This document shows positions 48,040 through 59,105 of a stretch of 64,000 nt of DNA, piece after piece. The stretch is taken from the NCBI RefSeq assembly GCF_017654505.1, contig NC_054537.1:79460118-79524117 (forward strand), given 5' to 3'. The stretch comes from Polyodon spathula (lineage: Eukaryota; Chordata; Actinopteri; Acipenseriformes; Polyodontidae). The stretch's first letter is position 1, and each line of letters starts with the position of its first letter. The notes under the pieces were generated by a model. The model was not told the origin of the DNA. It ran no database searches and was given only the letters and a program-made list of their open reading frames with translations. Made by a program: the position numbers and the translations under genes.

Positions 48040-49025
48040 ACGCGAGGGGAAAAAATAGAAATGATAAATGGTGTATTGGTTAATCCTGCTAGACCAGTAT
48101 ATTTTCCCCATTTTATAAGCCGCAACGAATTGTTATATCGGGTAGCGAAGACAGGGGAGGGGGTTACAGAGCACCTGTTAGTGCCCCAACCATATAGGAG
48201 GACAGTGCTGGATTTAGCACACTGTCATATACTGGGGGGACACCTGGGAGTGTAAAAAACCCAGGAACGTGTGACACGCACATTTTATTGGCCTGGGGTA
48301 GTAACAGCAGTAACTAAGCATTGTGCCTCCTGCCCTGAGTGTCAAAAAACAGCTCTGTGTAAAACTTTTTGGAGTCCATTAATCCCCCTGCCTATTATAG
48401 AAACTCCATTTGAAAGGATTGGAATGGACTTGGTTGGTCCACTCCCAAAATCCGCTAGAGGGCACCAACACATTTTGGTGATAGTGGATTATGCCACCAA
48501 TATCCCAAAGCTGTACCACTGAGAAATACATCGGCTAGGGGTATTGCGAAAGAGCTGATGTTGTTAATTACCCGGGTAGGAATCCCCAAAGAAATTCTTA
48601 CAGATCAGGGAAACCCATTTATGTGTAAAGTAACCAGAGCATTGTGTGACCTCCTGAACATTAAACAATTGCGGACCTCAGTTTACCATCCACAAATGGA
48701 TGGTCCTGTGGAAAGATTTAATAAGACGTTAAAATCTGTTAAACCATTGAAACAGATGGAAAGAATTGTGATTATCTAGTCCGTACCTTATGTTTGCTAT
48801 TCAAGAGGTTCCCCAGGCATCGACAGGATTTTCACCCTTCGAGCTGTTGTACGGGAGACATCCCAGAGGGTTGCTAGATGTAGCCAGAGAAACATGGGAA
48901 CAAGAAAACACCCCCTATAGGAGTGTAATTGAACACATTACTCGGATGCAGGATCGCATCGCAAAAGTGATGCCGATGGTAAGAGAGCACATGAGACTAG
49001 CTGAAGAGGCTCAAACGATCGTATA
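48040..49025 (+). pseudogene. integrase relic of the Gmr1-like element
   Basis: It starts after a short linker with NGVLVNPARPVYFPHF and LLVPQPYRRTVLDLAHCHIL. The zinc-binding part ends CASCPECQKTAL. The core has GMDLVGPLPKSARG (first Asp), EILTDQGNPF (second Asp) and, 35 residues on, GPVERFNKTL (Glu), a full DD35E set. The region after the core is FELLYGRHPRGLLDVARETW. A stop at 48256, a frameshift near 48520 and breaks near 48775 inactivate it. The expected remaining C-terminal domain is deleted after 49025. Confidence 0.87.
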
Positions 49026-49077
49026 GTAAGGGAGCAGGAATAAGGGTGTTTCAACCCGGAGGGGGGGGCCCCGCAAC

Positions 49078-49426
49078 ATTCTAGCGAATGATGGATCGGA
49101 TCCTTAGACCACAAGGAATAAGCGGCGGCCTATATTGGTGACTTGGTCATACATAGTGAAGAATGGGGGTCTCGCTTAATAAAAGTACAGACAGTATTAA
49201 CCGCAATTAGACAGGCGGGGCTGGTGGCAAACCCAGAGAAATGTACGATTGGGCTGGAAGTAACAAGATACTTGGGATATGTGATAGGATGGGGGGCAGT
49301 GAATCCCCAAATAGACAAAGTGGAAGCAATCAAATGATGGCCACAACCAATAAATAAAAAACAGGTGAAAGCGTTTATTGGTCTGACCAGCTATTGTAGG
49401 AGATTTATTTCTAACTTTGCCACAAG
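49078..49426 (+). pseudogene. reverse transcriptase relic of the Gmr1-like element, after integrase
   Basis: PATF-stop-RMMDRILRP (about 49071-49115) and GDLVIHSEEWGSRLIKVQTV (about 49138-49197) are the RT palm just before and after the YLDD site; the Tyr-Leu-Asp-Asp itself reads as LYW-stop-L. AGLVANPEKCTIGL and RYLGYVIG follow, then a stop and KQVKAFIGLTSYCRRFISNF. The RT fingers, RNase H and polypurine tract are missing, and the 3' LTR begins directly after NFATS. Confidence 0.85.
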
Positions 49427-49885
49427 TGTTGGATTGAGCAGGGAAAGACTACATCTCCCAAGAGACAATGCAGCTGCAGGTGTTTAAGAGGTGTTAGTTT
49501 TGTAAGTGACTGGGCTGGTTGACAATAAAAGGAAATTCTCCTTTGTTCAGGGTCGAGCTGGGGGAGGCTTATGGTGGTTGCGGTTAGACTTTGTGGAGAA
49601 AGGAGAAGTTAAGGAAGAGAGAGAAAGAAATACGGAGGAACAGGTTTAAAACTGGTAAGTAGCTTAGCTACCCAGTGTATAAGATAGATACAAGGAAAGG
49701 GGAAAGAGAGTGAAGTCAGATCTCCTAACGGAGATGGATATTGTTTAGGTTTGTTTTGGTTGGTACAAATAAATACAGACACTGTACTGTTTTATTTCAT
49801 TTCTATGGTCCTGTGATTCTATCTTGCACCAAAGAAGACAGTGGAAACTGTCCTGCAAGTGGTAGACTTACCCCGGTGTGTCACA
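49427..49885 (+). repeat. 3' LTR of the Gmr1-like element
   Basis: 459 bp. It is shorter than the 5' LTR because about 90 bp are missing between GAGACA and ATGCAGCTGCAGGTG (near 49468). It ends GGTGTGTCACA, immediately followed by SINE sequence. Confidence 0.88.
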
Positions 49886-50185
49886 ATATATACGAAGACG
49901 AACACACGTGTCCTCTGAAAGGTGTGTTGTCAACAGTCCGCTGCTTTTCACTCTGCAGGCCCGCCATGCAGCTACCTCAGAGCTACAGCATTGGAGGACC
50001 ATGCAGCTCTGCTCCACTTGCAGACAGACCCGAAAGTGCCCGGCCAGTACACAGGGGTCACTGGTGCCCCGGGCGGCGCTCGGCCAGTTGTGTCCACATC
50101 TGGCAGTGGAATAGCCTGGACCTGAACCAGCAACCTACAGGCTATAGGGCAGTGCCTTTTACTGGATGCGCCACTCAGGAGCCCT
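49886..50185 (-). repeat. tRNA-derived SINE, family A, abutting the 3' LTR
   Basis: The minus-strand head reads GGGCTCCTGAGTGGCGCATC, B box GGTTCAGGTCC and CAGGCTATTCCACTGCC. The body and tail carry GGGCACCAGTGACCCC and ACACGTGTGTTCGTCTTCG. The last about 50 bp of the family (AAATTGGACATTC) are missing at the LTR junction, so the SINE tail was cut off there. Confidence 0.82.
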
Positions 50186-53100
50186 AGTGGTCTGCATTTT
50201 TAAGTGTAGTTACTGTATAATGTATTGCAAGAGATCCAGATCAACAGCTGTTTATGTATCATAATGAGCAGGGTTATTGTATTAAAATATATTATGCAAT
50301 AATGCAAAAATGTTATCTGTATTAATCTTGCTAACTAGGAATTGTGTCACTATCTGTAATTAATGTCACTATTACAATAGTTTTCTTATACAACAGTGGT
50401 TCCTAGATTGGGCCATAGGAAGATGGTTTAAAAACAGCTGCCACACACAGAATGTTCTCTGACACCTGACAAAGCAATGTTCCCCAAGCTCAGGAATCAA
50501 TTTATTTTCATGAACACTGTTCAAGGTTATTTCAAAAGGACATACTACCTTGACGTCTACACTATCATACTATTATTATAATCCTCATTTCAATGCCTAC
50601 TCTAACAGTGTATATCTAATTTTACAGCATTAGGAGGTAATTGTAAGGAAGACAGCAATTTGAGGTTGTTACCTAATGTGAGGCAGGATATTAATATGGC
50701 AGTAACAACATACAGTTAAATGGCAAAGTACAAGAATGTATGTGAAAACCTTCATTTAAAACATCTTTTTCAACTGTGTACTTAGGCTTCAAAAAAGTGT
50801 CTTCGGGGCTTTCACTTTTGTATATACCATATAAAATTATTATTTTCGGTTACTTTCCAAAATTCTTGTGTTCACAATGTATGAACTCAACAGTAGTTGC
50901 ACACTTCAACTGTACCTTCTTTCCTTTGCTGTCTTCCACAACGGAATCCTTAAGGTCACGGCCATATTCTGAGGTGTCTGTCTACTTGGGCATTTATTTA
51001 CATTTTGACACCATTTTTTTTTATTCAGTTTTAAATTCCACAAATGTGTAAATACTCCCTATTATGGAACTGTAATATAACTTGAACTCTCACGAGCAAG
51101 AACAATCCTCTGCTTGTATTAATTGTAATCTTGTTTTAAATCTCACATGTTACAATCCTCTAATGGAAATGTATGAGTTTGCTGCCACTCAGTAGTTGGA
51201 GTGGGTTTAAAGTATTCAAAATGAATCAATGCGAGGTACAAATCAGAAAGGAGGGACATTGCCCAACTGCACTGAGAGTTATCTTTCATAGGTTACTGTA
51301 TTTTATTTTTTCACGAAGAAAGTGGTAAAGTCAACAAATTGAGGAATCATTTCCAGTGTTTGTTGAATATGCACAGATCTAAATTTTGTATCAGGGGTGT
51401 TTTATCAATTAAAACCAAAAAATCAGAAGCCCAACTCATATGCAGGCCTACCTAGTGTAAGGGTATAGACAAAAGGGTGCATCAAAATGCTCAGCCCCTT
51501 TTGTGCTCTTTAAAATAGGGTAAAATGAGTACTTTGGAACAAATATGTTTATTTTTTTCAGCCCAAACATTGGTGTGTAACAGTTAGCCGCCAGTTTTAC
51601 CATGTAAAATAAACTGCACACTTTTTAAAGGCGTTAAAACAATGCAAAATTTGTACCTATCTTAACTTTCAGAGATTTATTTGAAAACGATAAATACACA
51701 GTACACATGGGCTGTATTGTATCCTTTATAGTCATATAAACACAGAAGTTAGATGGAATAAAACCTGGGTTACCAGAGAAATTGAAGCTTCTGACAATTG
51801 TTTTTGTAATTTGTCATTCAAAATGTTCTTGTTTAGCCAGAATTCGCCAGAGGATTGTCTAATCATTTAGAAAGTAGAGAGAGTGCTCCCACATAATAAA
51901 TCAGTCTGACAGATTCATTTCAGTGCAGTGTTGAACTGTGTATACATTCCAAATACATTTCGGGGAATTACTTTTTCTTTTAATACCAGTAGCTTTAACA
52001 TAGCTATCCTAGTTAAATAATCCTGTTGGATTGAATATTGATTTTGAAATAGTGGGAGAAAAAAGAAAAAAAAATTGAAGAATACCGGGGGACATTAGTA
52101 TGTAAGCCTGATGTAAAATGCTGGGTGACTCACACTTTGCGGCTTGAATTAACTGAAGAAAGAATAGGAGAAAGTAAAAATAAACAGTTTATTTGTGTTC
52201 TTAGTATTCATTCGTGTTTATTCTTTCTTCTCTCCCTTTATCTCTCTCTTTTGAGCCTGCATGTTCACTGCAAGGACATTTCGTCACTTGATGACCTTCG
52301 ACACCATGCGCTGGTGCATGCGCATTTCGAGCGCCTCGTATGAAAGTCGGAGGTGCAGTTGATTTCGTCATTTTGAATAAAGTGCTTGTTCATTTCATTG
52401 AGACAATGGCATTGAGCAAACCAATCATAAGTAAACGAAAGGCTTATGCTAGAATGTGAGGAGGAGTTTGCCTTCATTGAAAACAGTGGTAAACCTCTGT
52501 ATCATTTGCAACAAATTGCTTATACACTGTAGTCTGTACAAGGCGAGCAACCTCTGTTGTCATTATGAAATAAATCAATACATTTTTAGCTGAATATCCT
52601 CCTGGATCAGACTTGGAGAAATCTGGCCTCTTTAAAAGCATGCCTCAGCAGCAGGCAGATGCTCCTTTTGGCGTTCAGTAAAGATGATGGAATAACACAA
52701 GGGAGTTTTATAGGGCTCTTCGTTTTTACTTTTTCCATGGTATCGCCAAGCTATTGAGCCGACTCTGTTTCTTAATTTAAACTCTTGGAAAAGCTTTGAT
52801 TGTGAAACAAGATCATTGTTGTGTTTTCTTCTGTAATTTGAATGAGACTATGATTCAGTTTCACTGATAATGTGAAAAAAATAAAATAAATAGTAGCTCC
52901 TTAGCTTTTATTCAAACTGAACACAAAGTGAGTTCAGTTAAATGTACTTTTCCCGGATTTAAAATCTTAATGAATCGTTGCAATGTTATAACTGTTTTGC
53001 AAATAATAGATTTCCTCTTAAATTCTGTTTTCAGTTAAGTCAATTCATTGTCGGGCTCGTGACTGCTTGTAGGGGTATGGTGAGAGGTTATTATGGACTA

Positions 53101-54607
53101 TTTGACACTGATCCCGTCTGTTAAGGGAAGAAGCCACCGCCCACTGAAAGAGGAATGGATTTGATGATGCCATGTCAGCGGGGTGGATCGTGACAAAGCC
53201 ACGTTCCCACCCCCACTCCCCCCCCCCCCCCCTCCTTCTCAGTTCTGAGACTAAGCAGATCCACAAACTCCACTTAAGTGTGGGAATAAACCAAATTAAA
53301 AGAAGAATTATACCAAAGCCCCCAAACTCTGTTGGCTCTTGGCTAGTTGAGCAACAGCTTTGTCTTCTGGAGCAGTTCTAATATATAGTTCTGTGGCACT
53401 GGGGGCTCATTTCCAAGGTATTGGATCATGTAATGGGAAAGTCCAACTTTGGCTGCTGAAGTGGCTGCTTTGGTAGGTGGACTGAAAACCATGACAGAGT
53501 TACTGATGTATTTTGTTTCTGTTACGAACAAGGGATCTTAAGGAGCATTATTGAAAGTCCTGGCTAGGGTGTATTTGAAGATGGAGTTGCAGGGGCAAAA
53601 GGTTGAAGGAATATTATTGTAGTGAATATGGAACAACAGAGATGGAGAAGATAGGAAGTTTCTCATGTAGAGGTCATTGACACAAAGATTTGTTGCTGGA
53701 TTGAAAGAGGAATAACATGAATTCGTGAAATAACGTGAATTCTCCAGTTCGTTGAAACCAAAAAAAAAGCTATCATGCATAAAGTTTCCATGAGGAGGTC
53801 AATGTAAGGGGGAAAACAACCATTTTTCAGCTTGAAAATTTGTGTAGGTAACATGTTGAAAGTTATTGATATACAAGCTGTGGTAGGATTGGGTGAGGAT
53901 CTTTGAATTCCTCGTAATAATAAAGATGCTTGCGGGAGACCGGTGACAGGACAGCTGAATTGAATGCCTGATGCGTATGTTTTGATTGTAGATAGCTAGA
54001 GGTGGTGTTTTTAATGACAGTGTGTGATGAAGACCAGGAACTGATCAGAAGACTTGGTGTGGCAGGATAGATGGTAAGCTGAACAGAAATGAAGATAGGA
54101 TTTCCAACCTGTATTGTATGAAGCCAGGGTCCGGGGGGTTAAACTCATCACTAGTTCCGTGCTAGTTTCTTGAAGTGTTGGATCTGAAAACGAGATAAAG
54201 CTCTTTTAAATTTTTACTTTTTACTGGTATGTGTGAAGCACGGATTGTGAAATTATTGAGAATGCAATTCCAAATTATTAGCCTCATGAATTTGATAATT
54301 TGAAGAGGCTTTCAGCTGCCTATTTGATTTGACAGTGTTTCGTTATCGCTGTACTGATGGGGTATATTTCGTGGTCAAATTCAGAAAGCCATGCTCTTCA
54401 CGTGATCAAAAATAAATGAAAACGAAGAGCGCTAGGCATTTTGAAAACCGATCTTCAAGGAAAGAGCTTGTCAAAAAGAATCCTTACAAAAACTTGTCTG
54501 TGGTGTTTGTGGTGAAATTAGGGTAGTTATTGTATTTTGCTTCATAATAACTGAGTGTTTTATTTAGAATGCATAATACATACAGTATAAACAGATAATG
54601 GGAATAC

Positions 54608-54646
54608 ACTGTAGATCTACAGTAATACACTATAGATCTACAGTAC
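54608..54646. repeat. two adjacent CTRTAGATCTACAG palindromes
   Basis: ACACTGTAGATCTACAGTA and ACACTATAGATCTACAGTA lie 21 bp apart as a direct repeat. The first contains the perfect palindrome CTGTAGATCTACAG (with flanks, ACTGTAGATCTACAGT); the second has one mismatch. Confidence 0.8.
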
Positions 54647-54752
54647 AATACAAATTACACAAACTGTAAGGCTGCAGTGTTCTCCCATTTTTTTTCTGTA
54701 TTTTGCTGCCATTAAGAGAACTATGCACAGCACAGAGTAAGTGCAATATTCC

Positions 54753-54783
<31 letters not shown>

Positions 54784-55414
54784 CAAAGCTAGTATTTAAA
54801 ATGTCTTGCTCGCAGACATTTCACGTTTTACAGTGTGTGTCTTGCGGCTCTCTGCCATATGAACATTTTGGTATGCGACTCGCAGGGTCCGGAAGTTTGG
54901 CCACACCTGATATAAGCTATTAATAGAACTACTGTTATGTATGCTGCTGGCTTTAATGTTGTTTGTTTTTACATAATGGTCAATGTTTGAAAGTGTATGT
55001 CTACAGGGAATTTGGGATGAGTCTGTCAAGTGAAATGTCATTCAACTTGGATGTAATTACTTCAGACTTAATTTCTAGACTTTTAGAACAAGAAACTACG
55101 TAATACAAAACATTTCTGGGTGTATTTACCTCTTTCACATAATTGTATCCATATATATGGGGCGTTGTGCCTCCAACCCGACAAGTCCATATATTCAACA
55201 AATACTGACACCCTGAATGGCCTTATTGCATTTATAATCCAGGTCAAACTGGATTTTTTTTATTTAAATATCCTTTAACTGTAAACAAAAGTAGTCTCAT
55301 TTATAACTTTTAACTACACACTAAGTTAATCTGAGTAAATTGAATTAATTCACACTTGCAAAAATAAGTAAATATACAGGGTAATTAGAAAGTAAGTTTA
55401 CCACATCAACGAAT

Positions 55415-55702
55415 GTTTTATTATCTTCCAGTTCATTTAATTGTTTTTCATCCAAATCAGCATGTCTACTTTACTACTTTTGGGATTTGTTTTGCTGGTA
55501 ATTGGTCACTCAGTTTTCTAGTTACTGTACATCTGTAACTGTAAACAAAATGAATACCGTTACTTTAAATTCTGTATGGCAGCACAGCGATTTCAAATAT
55601 GTGACAAGGTTCCAACTGTCCATATCCATCCAATATACGGACAGCTGGAACCTCGCTCGACCAATTTGCTTGTTTCATGCTTCATTGCCAGCCCTGGATT
55701 AT
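55415..55702 (+). repeat. dispersed repeat, inverted partner of 4846-5129
   Basis: About 288 bp, listed with its partner in the DIRS region. Blocks include CATTTAATTGTTTTTCATCC, CAGCATGTCTACTTTACTAC, CGATTTCAAATATGTGACAA and CCAACTGTCCATATCCATCC. The best open frame (RFQICDKVPTVHIHPIYGQL) appears in the other copy too as RFQICDKAPTVRIHPIYRQL, so the family may once have been coding. Unidentified. Confidence 0.8.
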
Positions 55703-56237
55703 ATATGTCTATCTATCTCTGTTTATATATTAGGAGTGGGCAACGATATGAAAATTGTGTATATTGATATTGTGCACATATTTCAATATCGCTAATATCA
55801 AAGTCTTCCAAAACACAGAAAAATGTAATATCAAAATTGTGGTTCTTTGCTTCACAATATCCATGGAGAAAAACAAGGTCTTGTTATATTGTGTCTATTC
55901 CATCAGCACCATCTCAAAACTGAAATATTTCTATACTTCACTGCACTGACTTTGGGGTGTTCATTTTCCGGAAGTAATTGAATCTTCAGCTGCTGCGTAT
56001 AAATGCTGCCCCATGACACTTCCTACATTAAGTACGTTATCATGAGTGGGTCATGTCCCAATAAGCAAAGAAAGTAGTAAACCATTCTGAATTGTAAATG
56101 CTTAAATGTAACAAAACACATTCCCATACTTGAATAAAGAAGAGATGAGCAAATCGAAGATGCTACTTTTTGTGGTATTTTAGAATGCCTACTAAAACAA
56201 AAAAATTGATTTCAAATTGAGTCTTTTCTTTATTTAG

Positions 56238-56445
56238 ATCCCATTTACTACTGGCAACAAACTGCAGAGGACATAACCATCACCATCCGTCTACCAGAAG
56301 GTACCACTAAAGAAGCCATTGAGTTCAAGTTGTCTATGGACAGTATGCGTGTTGGGTTACATGGATATGCTCCTTTGCTGGAAGGGCAGCTGTATGCCTT
56401 GGTTGACACTGAGGCTAGCGCCTGGATAATGAAAGAAGACAAAAG
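56238..56445 (+). CDS. nudcd1: nudcd1 coding exon (sixth exon, start of CS domain)
   Basis: The 208-bp exon opens the CS (p23/alpha-crystallin-like) domain that defines NudC proteins. It reads [20 protein letters not shown], then [15 protein letters not shown] and [10 protein letters not shown]. The YYWQQT and TITIRLP strands match the first CS beta strands, and LEGxLY...D...W matches the later ones. The acceptor is TTTATTTAG before 56238. The donor is AAAAG|GTAAGC after 56445, leaving two bases of a split codon. I found no following exon before base 64000, so the last part of the CS domain and the C-terminal half are outside the window. Confidence 0.95.
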
Positions 56446-56614
56446 GTAAGCAACTATTTAACATACTATTTATTGTATACATTTTTACAAATATATGTGC
56501 AAGGGATAATATGGATTAAAAATTGACTTTGCCCATACTCCTCTCTAGAATTGCAGTTCTGTTTTTTGCATACATATTAATTGTTAATAAATGCATACAC
56601 GATAATTTCAATAA

Positions 56615-57745
56615 AACATCAACCGTCTGGAATGGGCTGGCTTGGGTACTTCCAGTCTTCTGTGTTTTGTTGACAAGCTCACGACAACTTAGGAAGGCTC
56701 GATAGTGATGCTGTTAGTCCCCACCACACCTAACCCAGCCCAGTTTACTTACCTTAACCATCCATTACTTTTCATTTATGTTAACTTCATCCAGCACCTC
56801 CCCTTTTGTGGCGCCCTATCATCCTCTTTCCTCGTCAACCAGAGCCAGCTGCTACTTTCTGCCTCCTCGGATAGCCTTCAGTATACATGGTAATTCCTGC
56901 CCACTGAATCCAGTATTGCTGAGAAGCTGGGTCATGGAGTGCACAATGAATCCCAGACAATCCCTCTACTGGACAAAGCTGGACTCCTGCTGTTCCACCA
57001 CAGCTGCTAACTCAGCATACAGGAGTTTCTTCATGTCGTACGCCTCATCTATCTAATCCTCCCATGCCACTGTTCGCTCAACCAGGTGAACAAGGCGTGC
57101 TGAGACTGACCACAGGACAATGTCAGGTCAAAGTGTAGTTGTAGCAGTCTCAGATGGGAAAGCAAGACACTGGACAACATCTGCCTGCATTCTCCAATCT
57201 CTAGCAGCCTCCAGTTGTCCCAGGCGAGTTTTCATTGTAACAAACTTTCCTGTTGGTTGCTCTCCTGGATGAAGAAATGTTGTTCTGTGTGTGCCAGTTA
57301 TTGCTGGTATTGGCAGGAAGCTGATCCTCCTGTTCCATTGTCCACAGGTCTCTCCAGCCAATCTTACGCTGTTCCACAGTCTCCTATCTCATCCATTCTC
57401 CCTGCTTAGCCTGGGACCACGACTTGAGACACCTCACCCTCTTCTCCTCCTTTTGCACTTCAGTAACTACAAGCTTTCTCCTTTCAGCTGGAGCTGCTTT
57501 GTGCCATCTCTGGGAACCAGGCTGAGAGCAAGGCCTCCCCTTCCCTGCTGTACTTGCTCCATGATATCACTGATACGAAGGGCAGCCTTTGCATCATCCA
57601 CCCCATCCTTTGCTGCCCACTTTCTCCCAGTTCTCACTGAAGCTGAGGTCTGGCAGCAGTTTCCCTTTACCATAGAGTGTAACCCTGCTAAGGCATCATA
57701 GAACTCCCAGCCATTTCCTAATGTATGAACTAATCCAGCCATCTA
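56615..57745 (-). pseudogene. non-LTR retrotransposon ORF2 C-terminal relic
   Basis: On the minus strand from 57742: VHTLGNGWEFYDALAGLHSM, RKWAAKDGVDDAKAALRISD and IMEQVQQGRGGLALSLVPRD, then in other frames MRWEGV-like sequence and TFLHPGEQPTGKFVTMKTRL. This resembles a LINE C-terminal region common in fish. Its 3' end (56615-56890) is repeated at 62999-63255, showing both are tails of one family. Many frameshifts are present. Clade not assigned. Confidence 0.6.
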
Positions 57746-58656
57746 GTCTCTACTGTTGACAGGGAAACCTCATACACAGTAAGCAGCCACAGCAACCTTG
57801 TAAAATAGAATAAAGCCCTAACTTAAGTATTTGAGAAGTTTTTATCTCGGTGTCTATAGAAGTGTCCAAAGTCAAAATAATTAATTCCTCAATGAAGACT
57901 GCAACATATTCCATTCTTAATTTTCTAAATACATCCTTAATTTTCTAAATACATTTGTCAGCTGTTGTGTCTGATGTGACATCACATGAAGATGTCTATT
58001 TTGTTTATTGTTCAATATATACCGTGTTTACTCAAATTTAAGTCACCCCTGAATTCAAATGCCCCCCCCCCCTTCAAATATGGACACCAAAAAAAAAGAA
58101 TGAATGCAAGTCACATTTAACTCGTAATGAAAAAAACACTAATTAATGGTTACATTTCTTTAATTTCTAGGTGCCGGCCAGGAACACTGTATTACTGTAC
58201 ATTAAAGCATCAAAGTACGTCACCTACTATTACAAAAGGGAAAATAAAATATGTGCAGTACTTTCAGTATTGAATGACAGTCATTGCAGTTTTTGGTAGC
58301 TGGGAAAGGGTAAATTACCTTTAACTTTATTTCAGTCTGCTTTATTGTCCTTCTTTGTTTAATTTGACCAACATGACTGTCACGTTCGCAAGCAAAATTG
58401 GTGCAAGACAGAAATGTGTAGTTCTTTAAGTTTGAGTTAGGAGTTTGTAGTTTACACTAGTGGGGTTTCTGTAGTTAAACCAGGCACAGACCATAATAAC
58501 AGTGAGTAAGTTAGAGAATTAGCCATTAAGCAGTACATACCTTTGTGTTCCTGTTTCTTTTGCTCTTCCAGCCGACAGTTGCAAAATCTGCATATCATTT
58601 ATTTAGTCATCTTCAGATGCACACATCCCCTCAAGCTCAAATTCTTTGTAGTGTTT

Positions 58657-58792
58657 GTTATGCACAGTTTAGGCATTTAGAAACGAGCGTCTCTTCAATC
58701 ACAATTTTACTTGCCAAAAGTGCTAGTCTGAGCTTCCGTTTCCCTTCAGACCGTGTCTATGGTAACGGCTGAGCCTTGACAACTGTGATTGC
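58657..58792 (-). repeat. dispersed repeat, inverted partner of 19421-19586
   Basis: 136 bp; the reverse complement matches the 19.4-kb copy, including TAGACACGGTCTGAAGGGAA and ATGCCTAAACTGTGCATAAC. Unidentified family. Confidence 0.75.
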
Positions 58793-58928
58793 AAGTATTT
58801 TTTTTTTTTGTATAAACCTCCCAATTTAAAAATATGATTCTGTTTGCTTTATAATGACTTTTCATTGTATTTAGTTTTATATGTTGCATTTTATTTTATT
58901 TTGTTTTATTTTGTATTTGCGATACACA

Positions 58929-59105
58929 GGGCTCGATTTTATATACTATGTGGAGTGCAGGATGCACACTATAGCCTGGAGGTTGGCGGTTTGATTCCAG
59001 GCTATTCCACTGCCGACAGGGGGCGGTGCACAATTGGCCAAGTGCCGCCTGGGTGTGGGACTTGGGTTGGCCAGGGTGTCCTCGGCTCACCAGTCACGTG
59101 GAGGG
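58929..59105 (+). repeat. tRNA-derived SINE, family A, truncated
   Basis: Plus strand: GGAGTGCAGGATGCACACTA, then a B box (GGTTTGATTCCAGGC), CTATTCCACTGCCGAC, GCACAATTGGCCAAGTGCCG and GGGTGTCCTCGGCTCACC. The head is degenerate before 58950, and the last 200 bp of the family are absent. Confidence 0.78.

Larger units (their letters stand above)
45829..49885 (+). mobile_element. Gmr1-like Ty3/gypsy LTR retrotransposon, degenerate
   Basis: It has two similar LTRs (45829-46380 and 49427-49885), both starting TG and ending TGTGTCACA. Between them the order is gag, CCHC knuckle, protease, integrase, then reverse transcriptase. Integrase before RT is the diagnostic order of the Gmr1 group of deuterostome gypsy elements, unlike ordinary Ty3/gypsy. 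All genes carry stops or frameshifts. Large parts are missing: the integrase end and RT start at about 49060, and RNase H plus the polypurine tract before the 3' LTR. No matching target duplication is visible; the right side runs straight into a SINE. Confidence 0.85.

Noticed and set aside
47511..49426. Integrase-before-RT taken as a local rearrangement of an ordinary gypsy element
   Set aside because: The order is the normal one for the Gmr1 group, and no breakpoint is needed to explain it.
53040..54160. Polinton/Maverick capsid gene
   Set aside because: Some peptides looked suggestive, but I could not match any conserved capsid, protease or polymerase motif. Left as an unknown finding.
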